A DNA stretch of 64,000 bases from Saccharomonospora azurea NA-128 (GCF_000231055.2 NZ_CM001466.1:2136165-2200164), one strand, 5' to 3'. Positions 35,313 to 45,211 are shown, counted from the stretch's first letter. The notes: a model not told the origin generated them from the sequence alone. Made by a program: numbers and translations.

Positions 35313-36341
35313 TCACCCGGCCGTCCGCAGCCGGTCCGCGATCTGCTCCGGCGTGCTGTCGTTGATCCACACGGCCATGGCCGACTCCGAGCCCGCGAGG
35401 TACTTGAGCTTGTCCTGGGCTCGACGCACCGAGAACAACTCGAGATGCAACCAGGCCAGGTCGCGGTCGCGATGCACCGGCGCCTGCTGCCAACCGGCGA
35501 CGTACGGCAGCGGCCGGTCGTACAACGCGTCGCAGCGTCGCAGTACCGACAGATAGAGCTCAGCGAAGTCCTCCCGCTCGGGTGTCGTCAGAGCCGCGAG
35601 ATCCGGCACCTGACGGTGCGGGACGACCAGTACGTGCACCGGCCATTTCGCTGCGGGAGGGACGAACGCGCTCCAGTACCGACCCTCTGCGACGATGCGC
35701 CTGCCGTCGGCCCGCTCCGAGGCGAGCAGGTCGGCGAGCAACTCGCTTCCGTGTTCGGCGCGGTGAGTGCGGGCGGCTTGCAGCAGACGCTCCGTCCGCG
35801 GAGGCACGAACGGGTAGGCGTAGATCTGGCCATGGGGATGGTGCAGCGTCACGCCGATCTCCTCTCCCCGGTTCTCGAACGGGAAGACGAGAGCGACGCC
35901 GTCACGTGCGGACAGCTCGGTCGTGCGATCGGCGAGCGCCTCCAGCACGGTGCACACCCGGCGTGGGCTCAGCTCGCGGAACGAACTGTCGTGGTCGCTG
36001 GTGAAGCAGACGACGTCGGCGTGTCCCGCCTCGCCCGAGAACGAGGGGAAACGGTTGTCGAACACCACGACGTCATAGTCGGTCTCGGGCACCTCGGTCG
36101 GTCTGCCCAGCGAGCTCGGGCACAGGGGGCACAGGTCGGCGGCCGGCTTGTACGTGCGACTCTGCCGGTGGGCGGCGATGACCACCTGCTCGCCCGTGAG
36201 CGGGTCACAGCGAATCTCCGACACCGCCGTGACCTCGGGCAGATCGCGGCTGTCCACCGCCGTGCGCGGAAGCGGACGTGGTCCCTCGTCGTAGTAGGTG
36301 ATCCGGCGGCCGTCCGCGAGGTGTCGCACCGCTTTGTTCAC
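35313..36341 (-). CDS. galT: Galactose-1-phosphate uridylyltransferase
   Basis: 342-aa Leloir enzyme exchanging UMP between UDP-glucose and galactose-1-phosphate. Visible motifs: DPLTGEQVVIAAHRQSR, the zinc-site CPLCPS, FDNRFPSFSGE, and the nucleotidyl-His segment VTLHHPHGQIYAYPF. The second HIT-like half ends with LELFSVRRAQDKLKYLAGSE. GTG start overlaps the deoR stop by 4 bp (GTGA), so the two are one transcriptional unit. No galK or galE is next to it. The pair interrupts the mprB-pepD order expected from mycobacteria. Confidence 0.94.
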   Translation of the reverse strand: MNKAVRHLADGRRITYYDEGPRPLPRTAVDSRDLPEVTAVSEIRCDPLTGEQVVIAAHRQSRTYKPAADLCPLCPSSLGRPTEVPETDYDVVVFDNRFPSFSGEAGHADVVCFTSDHDSSFRELSPRRVCTVLEALADRTTELSARDGVALVFPFENRGEEIGVTLHHPHGQIYAYPFVPPRTERLLQAARTHRAEHGSELLADLLASERADGRRIVAEGRYWSAFVPPAAKWPVHVLVVPHRQVPDLAALTTPEREDFAELYLSVLRRCDALYDRPLPYVAGWQQAPVHRDRDLAWLHLELFSVRRAQDKLKYLAGSESAMAVWINDSTPEQIADRLRTAG

Positions 36342-37117
36342 GCGCGCTCCCCTCGTCGTCGCACCGGCACGATGGCGAGCTCACCCACGTGGGCCGAGAG
36401 CGCGTCGCGCGCGGTGTCGGCCAGTCCGTCGTCGCTGATCAGCACATCGGCCTCGGACAGTGCGGCCACCGTCGAGATGCCCACCGTGGCCCACCGTGTG
36501 TGGTCGGCGAGGACGACGAGGCTGCGGCCGGTCTCCACCAGCGCGCGGTCGGCCTCGCTCTCGGTCAGGTTGGGGACCGTGAACCCGGCCCGCTCACAGA
36601 TCCCGTACACCCCGAGGAACACGAGGTCCACGTGCAGCCCGCGCAGACTCTGCACGGCGAGCGGCCCGACGAGGACGTCGGATCCGCCGCGCATGCCCCC
36701 GGTCAGGATCACCACACGGTCCGGTTGCGCGGACGCGGCGGCGATGTCGGCCACGGTGAGGGAGTTGGTGACCACAGTCAGGTCGGGCACCGGGTCGAGG
36801 GCACGTGCGAGCACGTTCGTCACCGGACTCGACGACAGCCCGACTGCCTGGCCGGGTCTCACCCGACGCGCCGCCTCGGCCGCGATGGCCTCGTGCCGCA
36901 GTCTGGTTTCCGCACAGGTGTCGAGCCGGGAACCGCCCGTCGCGGTGGTCGCCCCGCCATACACCTTCTCGACCAGACCTCGGCCTGCGAGCACATCGAG
37001 ATCCCGCCGGATGGTCATGTCCGACACACCCAGCCTGCTCACGAGGTCACTCACCCGAACCGCACCGGTGCGTCGGGCCTCCTCCAGAATGACCGCCTGT
37101 CGTTGCCGCGCCAGCAC
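36338..37117 (-). CDS. DeoR-family transcriptional regulator
   Basis: 259 aa. The N-terminal winged HTH is at about 6-57 (RQRQAVILEEARRTGAVRVSDLVSRLG then VSDMTIRRDLDVLAGRGLVEKVYGG, the DeoR signature). The C-terminal DeoRC sugar-phosphate-sensing domain has SSPVTNVLARAL, LTGGMRGGSDVLVGPLA and the LGVYGICERAGFT loop. It probably represses galT in response to a phosphorylated galactose or related sugar (inference from overlap). The GTG at 37117 is chosen because GGAG lies 6 nt before it and the product begins MLARQRQ, as DeoR proteins usually do; upstream frame is antisense to mprB. Confidence 0.88.
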   Translation of the reverse strand: MLARQRQAVILEEARRTGAVRVSDLVSRLGVSDMTIRRDLDVLAGRGLVEKVYGGATTATGGSRLDTCAETRLRHEAIAAEAARRVRPGQAVGLSSSPVTNVLARALDPVPDLTVVTNSLTVADIAAASAQPDRVVILTGGMRGGSDVLVGPLAVQSLRGLHVDLVFLGVYGICERAGFTVPNLTESEADRALVETGRSLVVLADHTRWATVGISTVAALSEADVLISDDGLADTARDALSAHVGELAIVPVRRRGERA

Positions 37118-37244
37118 TGTCGACTCCGTCCCCGCGACCACGCCTCTATCACAAAAGCGTACGCCAATTAGCACACGCACGGTGATGATCACCCGTACGT
37201 GGAGTGACACCCCGCGGACGGCGGTACCGCGGACCGCGCCGACG

Positions 37245-38642
37245 TCAGCCGGAAATCCCGGGAAGACGCAGGGCCATGAGCGCCCCACCCTCCGGCTTGT
37301 TGTTGGCGTAGGCCGTACCGCCGTGCCGCTCGGCGGCCTGTTTGACGATCGCCAGACCGAGCCCGGACCCGGGCATCGTGCGGGCTTCGTTGGACCGATA
37401 GAAGCGGTCGAACACGTGCGGCAGGTCCTCGGGTGCGATTCCGGGGCCCGAGTCGGACACCTCGACCACGGCCGTGCCATCGCCCAACGGACGAAGGGCG
37501 ACATGGACGACGGAGTTCTGCGGCGAGAACTTCACGGCGTTGTCGAGCAGGTTCAACACCGCGCGTTCGAGTGCGTGAGAGTCGCCCGTCAGCACCCAGG
37601 GCTGCAGGTCGGCCTGGAAATCGATCGTCCCGGCTCGGCGCCGAGCCCGGTCGAGCGCGCGTTCGACCACCTCGACGAGATCGACACGTTCCGTGGTGTC
37701 CGTGGCGCTGTCTTCGCGCGACAACTCGGTGAGGTCGCCGATGAGCTGGGTGACCTCGTCGAGTTGCGCGCGGATGTCCGATTCGATGTCCGCGCGGTCC
37801 CGAGCGGACAACGAGGGCGCCCCCTCGCGGCTCGCGGCGAGGAGCAGTTCGAAGTTCGTGCGCAAGGACGTGAGCGGCGTGCGCAACTCGTGACCGGCAT
37901 CGGCCACCAACCGACGCTGCCGATCTCTCGACTCCGCGACCGCCGACAGCATCGTGTTGAAGCTCTGCGTCATCCGAGCGAGTTCGTCGTCGCCGCTCAC
38001 GGGGATCGGCCGCAGGTCCATGCTGCGCGTGACGCGCTCCGTCGCCGAGGTCAGCCGCTCCACCGGACGCAGCCCCGCCCTGGCGACCGCCGTTCCCGCC
38101 GCCGCAGCCACCAGAATCCCGGCTCCACCGAAGAACAGCAGCACCAGCGCCAGCTCGCCGAGAGTCCGCTTGGTGGGGGCGAGCGATTGGGCGAGCACCA
38201 TCGCGACGCCGTTGCCCGCGGGCAGCGCGACGACCCGCATGTCGGTGCTCTCGTCGGTCCGCAGCGACGAGTCGCTCGACCCGTCGGCGACGGCGAGTTC
38301 GCTCCTCCCCCACGGGGGCGGGGTTCCCGCACGTGGGTAGACGAGCTCCCCCCGTGCCGTGAGGAGCCCGATGTGGATGTCACTACTGACCAGGAACGCG
38401 CCCGGCACGGACTGCAGCCGGGTCTCGACGGACGGGCTCTCCACTGCGGCCTGCGCGCGGTTCAGCAGGTTCTCGTCGAACTCCGCGTACAGATTGCGGT
38501 GCACCGTGACGTAGGCACCGAGTGACACCAGCGCCACCGTGCAGCCCACGCACACGGCCGCGAGCAACGACACGCGCGCCCGCAGGGAGAAGCGTCTGCG
38601 TCTCGGCTGTGGACGCGCCTCCAGCTCCGGACCGCTCGTCAC
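37245..38642 (-). CDS. mprB: Sensor histidine kinase MprB-like
   Basis: 465 aa. A helix at ~25-47 and another at ~165-190 flank an extracytoplasmic sensor domain of ~115 residues. HAMP follows at ~190-245. The phospho-acceptor His is in [20 protein letters not shown] (near 255). The ATPase domain has [10 protein letters not shown] (N box), [20 protein letters not shown] (G1) and [18 protein letters not shown] (G2). Overlaps mprA by 4 bp (GTGA). Position with pepD and moaB2 matches the mycobacterial envelope-stress system MprAB. Confidence 0.9.
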   Translation of the reverse strand: MTSGPELEARPQPRRRRFSLRARVSLLAAVCVGCTVALVSLGAYVTVHRNLYAEFDENLLNRAQAAVESPSVETRLQSVPGAFLVSSDIHIGLLTARGELVYPRAGTPPPWGRSELAVADGSSDSSLRTDESTDMRVVALPAGNGVAMVLAQSLAPTKRTLGELALVLLFFGGAGILVAAAAGTAVARAGLRPVERLTSATERVTRSMDLRPIPVSGDDELARMTQSFNTMLSAVAESRDRQRRLVADAGHELRTPLTSLRTNFELLLAASREGAPSLSARDRADIESDIRAQLDEVTQLIGDLTELSREDSATDTTERVDLVEVVERALDRARRRAGTIDFQADLQPWVLTGDSHALERAVLNLLDNAVKFSPQNSVVHVALRPLGDGTAVVEVSDSGPGIAPEDLPHVFDRFYRSNEARTMPGSGLGLAIVKQAAERHGGTAYANNKPEGGALMALRLPGISG

Positions 38643-39328
38643 GGCGGGGTCTCCCGCAGCACGTAGCCGACGCCACGCACGGTGTGGATCAGTCGGGGCT
38701 CCCCCTCAGCCTCCGTCTTGCGCCGCAGGTACCCCACGTAGACCTCGAGGGCGTTACCGGAGGTGGGGAAGTCGTAGCCCCACACCTCTTCGAGGATCCG
38801 GTTACGGGCGAGCACGTGCTTCGGCCGCGACATGAACAGCTCAAGCAGCGCGAACTCGGTGCGCGTGAGGCTGATCTGTCGACCTCCGCGGGACACCTCC
38901 CGGGTGTTCGGGTTCAGCGTGAGGTCCGCGAACGTGAGGACGTCGCCGTCGCTCTCCTCGCCGTCCTGGCCCGCTCTGCGCAGGAGTGCACGCAACCGCG
39001 CGAGCAGTTCCTCCAACGCGAACGGCTTCGGCAGATAGTCGTCGGCGCCCGCGTCGAGCCCGGCCACGCGGTCGGACACCGCATCCCGCGCGGTCAGCAC
39101 GAGGATCGGCAGATCGTCGCCGACGCCGCGTAGCCGACGCGCGACTTCGAGGCCGTCGAGCCGCGGCATCATGACGTCGAGCACCATGGCGTCGGGACGA
39201 TCGGCGGCCACCTTCTCCAGTGCCTGGGCGCCGTCACCGGCGAGATCCACCTGGTAGCCGTTGAACTCCAGCGAACGCCGCAGCGACTCCCGGACAGCCC
39301 GGTCGTCGTCCACAACGAGAATGCGCAT
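38639..39328 (-). CDS. mprA: OmpR-family response regulator MprA-like
   Basis: 229 aa. Receiver domain 1-115 with the acidic pocket VVDDD (8-10), phospho-acceptor Asp in [12 protein letters not shown] (near 52), Thr in VLTARD and Lys in YLPKPF. The C-terminal OmpR winged helix is at ~130-228 ([50 protein letters not shown]). Transcribed with mprB. Probably autoregulates through the repeats at 39351-39366. Confidence 0.93.
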   Translation of the reverse strand: MRILVVDDDRAVRESLRRSLEFNGYQVDLAGDGAQALEKVAADRPDAMVLDVMMPRLDGLEVARRLRGVGDDLPILVLTARDAVSDRVAGLDAGADDYLPKPFALEELLARLRALLRRAGQDGEESDGDVLTFADLTLNPNTREVSRGGRQISLTRTEFALLELFMSRPKHVLARNRILEEVWGYDFPTSGNALEVYVGYLRRKTEAEGEPRLIHTVRGVGYVLRETPP

Positions 39329-39350
39329 GGGTCCAGTCTGGCCCCGATGG

Positions 39351-39366
39351 CTGAGAAGCTCCTTAA
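39351..39366 (-). promoter_or_regulatory. Candidate MprA box upstream of mprA
   Basis: On the minus strand TAAG and TCAG are spaced 11 bp apart (39365-39362 and 39354-39351), the second in TTCTCAG, which also occurs before pepD. It lies 23 bp before the mprA ATG, the same distance as at pepD. Confidence 0.4.
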
Positions 39367-39379
39367 CGACGTGGATCCG

Positions 39380-40030
39380 TCAGTCGACGAGACCGCCCCG
39401 GTAGGCGAGCAGGGCAGCCTGCACCCGGTTGGCCGCACCAATCTTCGACAGCACTGCCGAGACATAGCCCTTCACGGTGGCCTCGGACAGGTGAAGCCGG
39501 CTGCCGATCTCGGCGTTGGAAAGTCCCTGCCCGATCAGCGTCACCACTTCGCGTTCCCGCTCCGACAACGACGCGATCAGCTCGCGAGCGGGGGCCGAAG
39601 CGCGCTGCCCGTCGCGATGGGCGTTGACCATGCGCGCGGCGACGCTCGGGTCGAGCACGGCTCCGCCGCGGGCGAGGTCGCGGATCGCGCGCACCAGCAT
39701 GGTGGGCTCGATGTCCTTCAGCAGGAAGCCGTTCGCCCCGAACCGCAACGCGAGACTCACGTACTCGTCGATGTCGAAGGTCGTCAGCATGGCGACGACG
39801 GGAGGGTTGGGCAACGTCTGGATCGCCCGCAACGCCCGAATACCGTCGTCGGGGGTGCGCATGCGAATGTCGAGTAACGCGACGTCGGGATGGAATCGCC
39901 GCACGGCTTCGACCGCCGTTCTGCCGTCAGCAGCCTCGCCGGCGACCTCGATGTCTGAAGCAGGCGCCACCATCGCGCGCAGCCCCGACCGGACCAGCTC
40001 CTCGTCGTCGGCGAACATCACCTTGATCAA
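39380..40030 (-). CDS. NarL/LuxR-family response regulator (orphan)
   Basis: 216 aa. Receiver: FADDEELV, phospho-acceptor in VALLDIRMRTPDDG (Asp near 54), TTFD and FLLKDI with the conserved Lys. C-terminal LuxR HTH at ~150-205 (LSEREREVVTLIGQGLSNAEIG, SEATVKGYVSAVLSKIG). The start is TTG at 40030, supported by GGAGG 5 nt upstream. No kinase gene is adjacent; the nearest NarL-type kinase (44015) already has its own regulator. Its target is unknown. Confidence 0.88.
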   Translation of the reverse strand: MIKVMFADDEELVRSGLRAMVAPASDIEVAGEAADGRTAVEAVRRFHPDVALLDIRMRTPDDGIRALRAIQTLPNPPVVAMLTTFDIDEYVSLALRFGANGFLLKDIEPTMLVRAIRDLARGGAVLDPSVAARMVNAHRDGQRASAPARELIASLSEREREVVTLIGQGLSNAEIGSRLHLSEATVKGYVSAVLSKIGAANRVQAALLAYRGGLVD

Positions 40031-40194
40031 CAGCGCCTCCGGCAGCCGACGGAGCGCGTTCCGCGCCCAGTCACAAAGCGGTTACTGATAAGTAGTGGAG
40101 GTATTACAGTGAGCGGCCCGCGTTCCGTCAAGGTCCCGCTCACACCGTGGACCGGCCGACGCGCTAAGGTGTGCGTAGAGTCAAGAACTCGTCA

Positions 40195-40267
40195 GCCCTC
40201 GTAGCTCAGGGGATAGAGCACCGCTCTCCTAAAGCGGGTGTCGGAGGTTCGAATCCTCCCGGGGGCG
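40195..40267 (+). tRNA. tRNA-Arg(CCT)
   Basis: 73-nt cloverleaf. The acceptor GCCCTCG pairs with CGGGGGC (one T-G). The D-arm is GCTC-AGGGGATA-GAGC, and the anticodon stem CCGCT/AGCGG holds the loop CTCCTAA (anticodon CCT). T-arm GGAGG-TTCGAAT-CCTCC. CCA is not encoded. It marks the left edge of the second accessory stretch (40.3-64 kb). Confidence 0.96.
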
Positions 40268-40335
40268 CCCAAGTCAGGCCCGAGGCCGAAGCCCCCAGGT
40301 CAGTCGTGGCGCAGTGAAACTTTTCGAGCAGGGGC

Positions 40336-43284
40336 TCACAAACGCCAGCGCACCGGTTTCTCGGGTTGATAAGCGCAACTCGTGCCCGTGACGACGCTCG
40401 CTCGGAGGTGGCGCGCCAGTTCCGGGTGTTGCGTGTCGAGTTTGCGCAGGGTGTCGCGAATGCGTGCCGTCACGGTTTTGCGCGCCCGCTCCGCCTCGTC
40501 GCCCAGCCGCCGGGTGCGGCCCGCCAAGCCCGTCGCCGCGCGCAACTGGTCGAGGAGTGCGTCCCGTTCCCGCTCGGCCGCGAGGGCGCGGTCCTCCTGC
40601 CCCAGGTGTGTCGCTCGTTCGATGACGGCGTCGAGTTCGGTGATCCTGCGCGCGTAGTTCGCCTTCGCCGTCTCGTCGAGCACCGGGTCCGCGCCCGGCA
40701 GCGGACCGAGGCTCGTCGACAGCAGGCGTTGCGCCGGCACGTACTCGCCCGAGGCGGCGAGCAGCGAGTGCAGGTCCCGCAGCCCCTTGGCGTCGGGCAG
40801 GTGGGCCGTGACACCGCCGAACGTGAGGCGCCAGACCTCGCCGGTCCGCCGGAACTCCGCGTCCGGTTTCCGCTGTGTCGCACGGATTCGCTCGATCCGA
40901 TCGACCAGGCGCCGCATTCCGATGCGAGTCGCCTCGTGCTCCACCTCGGCGAGCAACGTCCGACCGGCGTCGACGTCCCCCCGGAGGAGCAACGTCTCGG
41001 CGAGGCCCGCCCTGGCTTCGAGGGACCACGGCACCGCACCCAGAATGTCCGCACACCGTTGCGCCTCGCGGAACCCCGAGGTCGCGGCGTCCCAGTCGCC
41101 CTCGGCGGCGTCCAGCGCGGCCAGCCACAGCGCCACCGGACCGCTGATGTCCCCGCCGTAGAGGGACACCAGCCACAGGCCCTCGTGCGGCTCCAGCTCC
41201 GCGCGCGCTCGACGCCGCAACTCCGGGTCCTCGCTCGCCACGGCCACCTCCGCCTGCAGCCGCAACCACAGGGGCGTGACCATCCGAGGAAGTTCCGGAC
41301 GCTCCGCCACATAGCGCGCCGCCGGAGCCGTGTCGCCCGCCTGCACGGCGGTGATCGCCTCGATGAGCCTGCGATACGGATGATCCTCGCCCAGCTCCTC
41401 GTGGAACCGGGCCAGCTCGTCGAACCTGCCCTGCTGCAACAGCAACGTCCAGCGCAGGTGGTGGGCGATGAACGCCGGATGCGAGTGCCTGCTCAGCTCG
41501 TCGAGGAGCGCTTCGGCCTCCGCGAACCGGCCCGTGAGTGCGGCCACGATGCTCCGGTCGGCGATCGCGACCGCGCTGGCTCGCGGCCCGTGGGTGCTCT
41601 CGGCCAGTGCGATGAACCGGTGCATGTGGTCCACGTAGGCGGGATCGCCGAGCTCCAGGAGCGCCACCCAGCGCAAGTCGGCCGCGTACTGCTCCATCTC
41701 GGCGTCCGCGGTGCGTCGAGCGACGGCGGCCAGCTCCCCGGCCAGCCGCTCGCGCTCCGCCGCGGTGCCGAGACCCCAGATCACGTCGTGCCGGGCCGAG
41801 AGTCCGAACCCCAACGCCTCGTCGTCGCCCTTGCTGCGGGCCAGCCGGGCGATCTGCTCGGCGATCCGGCCCGCGAGGTCCGGGGCGGCGGGCTTGCCGG
41901 ACAGCTCACCGAACAGCCGGGTGTGGGCTTCGGCGAGCATCATGCCGTCGCCGCCCGGGCCGCGGTACAACGTGAGGGCGGCCCGCGCCAGGAGCTCAGG
42001 GTCGTCCAGTTCCCTCGCGAGCGCGGCCGCTTCGTGGAACATCGGCCACGCCTGCCCGTCCGCGCCGGCCAACCGCAGCTCGTGCACGAGGTCCAGGGCC
42101 ACCTTGACTCTGGTGTGCGGGTCGTCGACCAGTTCGAGCGCGCGGCGGTAGTGGCGGATCCGGTCGTCCGGTGCCAGTCGACGTCCCGGATCCCTGGAGG
42201 CGGCGAGCAGGTACTTCAGGGTTCGGGACCGGTCCAGCTCCGTGCCCGCGAGATAGGCGTGGTGGGCGACCTCGCTGGGGAACCGGCCTCCCGCTCTGCC
42301 GGGGATCCGTTCGTACGCGCCCACGGCGGCGGCGTGCAGCCGAGACACCTCGGCCTCGTCCAGGCTCTCGTACAGCGTGTCGCGCACGACCCCGTGCGCG
42401 AAGCGACACCGACCGTCGGGTTGCCACACCACCAGGCCGAGGGCGGTGTCGAGCAGGCGTTGGATCCGCGGAACGGGGTCCCCGGTCAACGGGGACAGGA
42501 CGTCGCAGTGGAAGTCGTGGCCCAACACCGACGCCGCCGACAGCACCCGCACCACCGGCTCGGGCAGCCGGTCGAGCCAGGAACGCACGGTGCGGCGGAC
42601 GGCGGGGGTGACCGCGGTCGTCGACCCGGTCGTGTACCAGAGCCTGGCCAGCTCGTCGACGAAGGACGGGTTGCCCCCGCTGCGCCGGTGGATACCGGCC
42701 ACCACGTCGGCATCCGGGGCCTCGCCGGTGACCTCGACGACCAGGTCGCGGACGTGGGGAAGCTCCAGCCCCTTCAACGGGATCACGCGGGCTCGGGCGA
42801 ACAGCGGCACCAGGGCCGAGTCCGGTTCGGGAGTGGCACACGCACCGAGCAACGTCACCGGCTCGAACCGCGTGTGCCGGGCGAGGAAACTCAGCACCTC
42901 GACGGTGGTCCGGTCGGCGTGGTCCAGGTCGTCCAGCGCGATCACGACGGGCTTGCGCCGGGCGAGGTCCACCAAGCCGCTCGCCACCGCGTCCACGCCG
43001 TCGCCGGGCGTGCTCGGAACACCCGGCAACGTGCGCAGCAGTCGCGGCCACGTCTGCCCCGCCGAGGACCAGCACGAGCCCGCGGCGACCAGCGCGCCGT
43101 CGCGCCGCGCCTGGGCCAACACCACGTCGAGCAGCGCCGACTTGCCGATCCCCGACTCGCCGGTGACGAGCACGAGCCCGCCCTGCTCGATCGCACCACG
43201 CACCCGGCCGAGCGGCTCGTCCCGGCCGATCAGTCGCGTCACCTGTCCTGAGTCGTGGTCCATCATCGCGAACGGTGGAGGCAC
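40336..43284 (-). CDS. Large AAA/TPR signalling ATPase (LAL-like, without LuxR HTH)
   Basis: 982 aa from the GTG at 43284; an ATG-ATG pair at 43266 is an equally possible start, and neither has a clear ribosome-binding site. N-terminal STAND-type ATPase: LIGRDEPLGRVRGAI, Walker A TGESGIGKSALL (about 40-51), Walker B PVVIALDDLDHAD near 115. A long helical TPR-like region spans ~330-780. The C-terminus is not a LuxR HTH; it carries a WRLTFGGVTAHLPDAKGLRDLHSLLA segment and ends RKTVTARIRDTLRKLDTQHPELARHLRASV, a tail domain I know from other actinobacterial AAA proteins. It is last in the exporter/two-component operon (37 bp after the response regulator). It probably senses or transduces rather than binding DNA in the usual LAL way. 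Confidence 0.75.
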   Translation of the reverse strand: MPPPFAMMDHDSGQVTRLIGRDEPLGRVRGAIEQGGLVLVTGESGIGKSALLDVVLAQARRDGALVAAGSCWSSAGQTWPRLLRTLPGVPSTPGDGVDAVASGLVDLARRKPVVIALDDLDHADRTTVEVLSFLARHTRFEPVTLLGACATPEPDSALVPLFARARVIPLKGLELPHVRDLVVEVTGEAPDADVVAGIHRRSGGNPSFVDELARLWYTTGSTTAVTPAVRRTVRSWLDRLPEPVVRVLSAASVLGHDFHCDVLSPLTGDPVPRIQRLLDTALGLVVWQPDGRCRFAHGVVRDTLYESLDEAEVSRLHAAAVGAYERIPGRAGGRFPSEVAHHAYLAGTELDRSRTLKYLLAASRDPGRRLAPDDRIRHYRRALELVDDPHTRVKVALDLVHELRLAGADGQAWPMFHEAAALARELDDPELLARAALTLYRGPGGDGMMLAEAHTRLFGELSGKPAAPDLAGRIAEQIARLARSKGDDEALGFGLSARHDVIWGLGTAAERERLAGELAAVARRTADAEMEQYAADLRWVALLELGDPAYVDHMHRFIALAESTHGPRASAVAIADRSIVAALTGRFAEAEALLDELSRHSHPAFIAHHLRWTLLLQQGRFDELARFHEELGEDHPYRRLIEAITAVQAGDTAPAARYVAERPELPRMVTPLWLRLQAEVAVASEDPELRRRARAELEPHEGLWLVSLYGGDISGPVALWLAALDAAEGDWDAATSGFREAQRCADILGAVPWSLEARAGLAETLLLRGDVDAGRTLLAEVEHEATRIGMRRLVDRIERIRATQRKPDAEFRRTGEVWRLTFGGVTAHLPDAKGLRDLHSLLAASGEYVPAQRLLSTSLGPLPGADPVLDETAKANYARRITELDAVIERATHLGQEDRALAAERERDALLDQLRAATGLAGRTRRLGDEAERARKTVTARIRDTLRKLDTQHPELARHLRASVVTGTSCAYQPEKPVRWRL

Positions 43285-43321
43285 AGCCGTGCGGCATGTC
43301 GGAAGTGCCGGGTCGACGGCT

Positions 43322-43960
43322 TCAGCTCATCTCCTGAGCGACGATCGCGGCCTGCACCCGGGAACGCAGATTGAGTTTGCTCAGCACGTTGGAGACATGG
43401 GTCTTCACCGTGGTTTCGGCGATCAGCAACCGGCTGGCGATCTGCGCGTTGGAGAGCCCTTCGCTGAGGCACATGAACACCTCACGCTCCCGCTTGGTCA
43501 GTCCGTCGAGGTTGACCGCCGGGGTGGAGGGAGGAGGTGCCGTGGCCGCGAACGTGTTGATCAGCTTGCGGGTGATGACCGGCGACAGCACGCCCTCGCC
43601 CTTGGCCACGACCCGCACGGCCTCCACCAGTTTCGGCGCGTCCACCGACTTGAGCATGTAACCGCTCGCACCGGCCCGCAGGGCGTTGTACACGTCCTCG
43701 TCGAGGTCGAACGTGGTGAGCACCAGAACCTGGGCCAGCCCTTCGGAGACGATGGCCCGGGTCGCGGTGATGCCGTCGACGCCCGGCATCCGGAGGTCCA
43801 TCAACACGACGTCAGGTCGCAACGCCCTGGTCTGGCTGATGGCCGTGGCGCCGTCGGCGGCCTCACCGACCACGCAGATCCCCTCGGCGTCGTTGAGGAT
43901 CATCGCGAGACCGGCCCTGATGGCACCGTAGTCGTCGACGACGAGCACACGAATGGTCAC
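43322..43960 (-). CDS. NarL/LuxR-family response regulator
   Basis: 212 aa. Receiver with VVDDYGAIR, phospho-acceptor in VVLMDLRMPGVDG (Asp near 55), TTFD and YMLKSV. C-terminal LuxR HTH at ~148-205 (LTKREREVFMCLSEGLSNAQIA, AETTVKTHVSNVLSKLN). Follows its cognate kinase gene by 54 bp in the same direction. Such systems next to DrrAB exporters often control the exporter. Confidence 0.9.
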   Translation of the reverse strand: MTIRVLVVDDYGAIRAGLAMILNDAEGICVVGEAADGATAISQTRALRPDVVLMDLRMPGVDGITATRAIVSEGLAQVLVLTTFDLDEDVYNALRAGASGYMLKSVDAPKLVEAVRVVAKGEGVLSPVITRKLINTFAATAPPPSTPAVNLDGLTKREREVFMCLSEGLSNAQIASRLLIAETTVKTHVSNVLSKLNLRSRVQAAIVAQEMS

Positions 43961-44014
43961 CTGTACCCCCTCAAGCCTTGTTGCGACGAGTCCACGAGCG
44001 TCCGGGCAAGCCCA

Positions 44015-45211
44015 TCACAACGCCACCGCACCGATCTTCTCAACCGGCAGCACCGCGCGAACCAGCCAACCCCGCTCCGCCGGCCCGGCGAACAACGAAC
44101 CGCCGATGGCCGTGGCCCGTTCCCTCATGTTGAGCAGGCCGATGCCGGTGTCACCACTGGTCGTCTCCTCGGCCAGCTCGTTGCTGATCTCCAGCGTGAT
44201 CATGCCTTCGCTGTGTCGAATGGACACCGAGGCGCGCGCACCGGGTGCGTGCTTGATGGCGTTGGTCAACGCCTCCTGCGCGATCCGGTAGGCGGCGAGG
44301 TCCACCGCCGCGGGCAACTCCACGCCGGCGTCGTCCAACGCGTTGTGGACCTCGACGTGGATGCCCGCCGCGGTGGCCGACTCGATCAGCTTGGACAGTT
44401 CCGCGAGCCGAGGCGGCGACACGTTGTCCTCGGTGGCGGCGTCCTCCGCCCGCAGGAGTTTGATGATGGCCCGCATCTCCGTGAGGGCGCTGACGCTGTT
44501 CTCCCTGACGGAGGCCAGCACCTTGCTCACCGTCTCCGGGTCCTTGAGCGACATCGCGGCCTGCGACTGGATGGCGATCGCGGACAGGTGTCCGGCGACC
44601 ACGTCGTGCAGATCCCGGGCCATGCGGGCGCGTTCGGCCCCGACCGCGGCCTTGCGGTCGAGCTCCGCGATACGAGACAGCTGCTCGGAGGCCGCTCGTT
44701 CGGAGGCCAGCAGGGCCCGGTGCTGGCGGATGTTCGCGGCCCACCACACCGGAATCACGATGAACGGCGCGACGGCGACCACGAGGAAGATGGCCAACCG
44801 CCAGCTGGGCACCAGTGCCAGCGCGAGTGCCGTGCCGACCAGCACGCACATCGGGCCCAGCACGGCGATGGTCCGGCTCACCTGCCGGGAGCTGTAGAGC
44901 ACCGCGGAGTACAGGTGGTCGCCGAAGACGATCAGTATCGGCGCCGAGAGGCCGAGCGCGAGATCCCCGGCGAGCGGCAACACCGCGATCGCCATACCGA
45001 GCAGCGGAGCCTTCCGCCGCAGCAGCAACGGCACGCAGATCGCGAACAGGAGCGCGATCCGCTGCCAGATCGGGGCGTCACCGTGATCGAGCACCGGGTA
45101 GATCCCGGTCAGGTACAGAACGCTGCCGAGGACGAAGTAGCCCAGGACGATCACCTGGTCCTGGCGCTCTTTCGGCAAGCGGCGAAACACCGAGCTGATG
45201 ATCGAGGTCAC
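44015..45211 (-). CDS. NarL-type sensor histidine kinase
   Basis: 398 aa. About six hydrophobic segments occupy residues 20-165 with almost no external loop, a membrane-embedded sensor of the type that responds to envelope perturbation or drugs. HisKA_3 at ~190-215 (GAERARMARDLHDVVAGHLSAIAIQSQAA, phospho-His in DLHDV). The ATPase domain has QEALTNAIKHAPG (N box) and GDTGIGLLNMRERA (G box). GTG start. It lies between the exporter genes and the response regulator, all on one strand. Confidence 0.9.
   Translation of the reverse strand: MTSIISSVFRRLPKERQDQVIVLGYFVLGSVLYLTGIYPVLDHGDAPIWQRIALLFAICVPLLLRRKAPLLGMAIAVLPLAGDLALGLSAPILIVFGDHLYSAVLYSSRQVSRTIAVLGPMCVLVGTALALALVPSWRLAIFLVVAVAPFIVIPVWWAANIRQHRALLASERAASEQLSRIAELDRKAAVGAERARMARDLHDVVAGHLSAIAIQSQAAMSLKDPETVSKVLASVRENSVSALTEMRAIIKLLRAEDAATEDNVSPPRLAELSKLIESATAAGIHVEVHNALDDAGVELPAAVDLAAYRIAQEALTNAIKHAPGARASVSIRHSEGMITLEISNELAEETTSGDTGIGLLNMRERATAIGGSLFAGPAERGWLVRAVLPVEKIGAVAL

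Noticed and set aside
32979-38525. A plus-strand open frame of about 1850 codons over pepD, galT, deoR and mprB
   Set aside because: Antisense shadow of four well-supported genes; no motif or ribosome-binding site.
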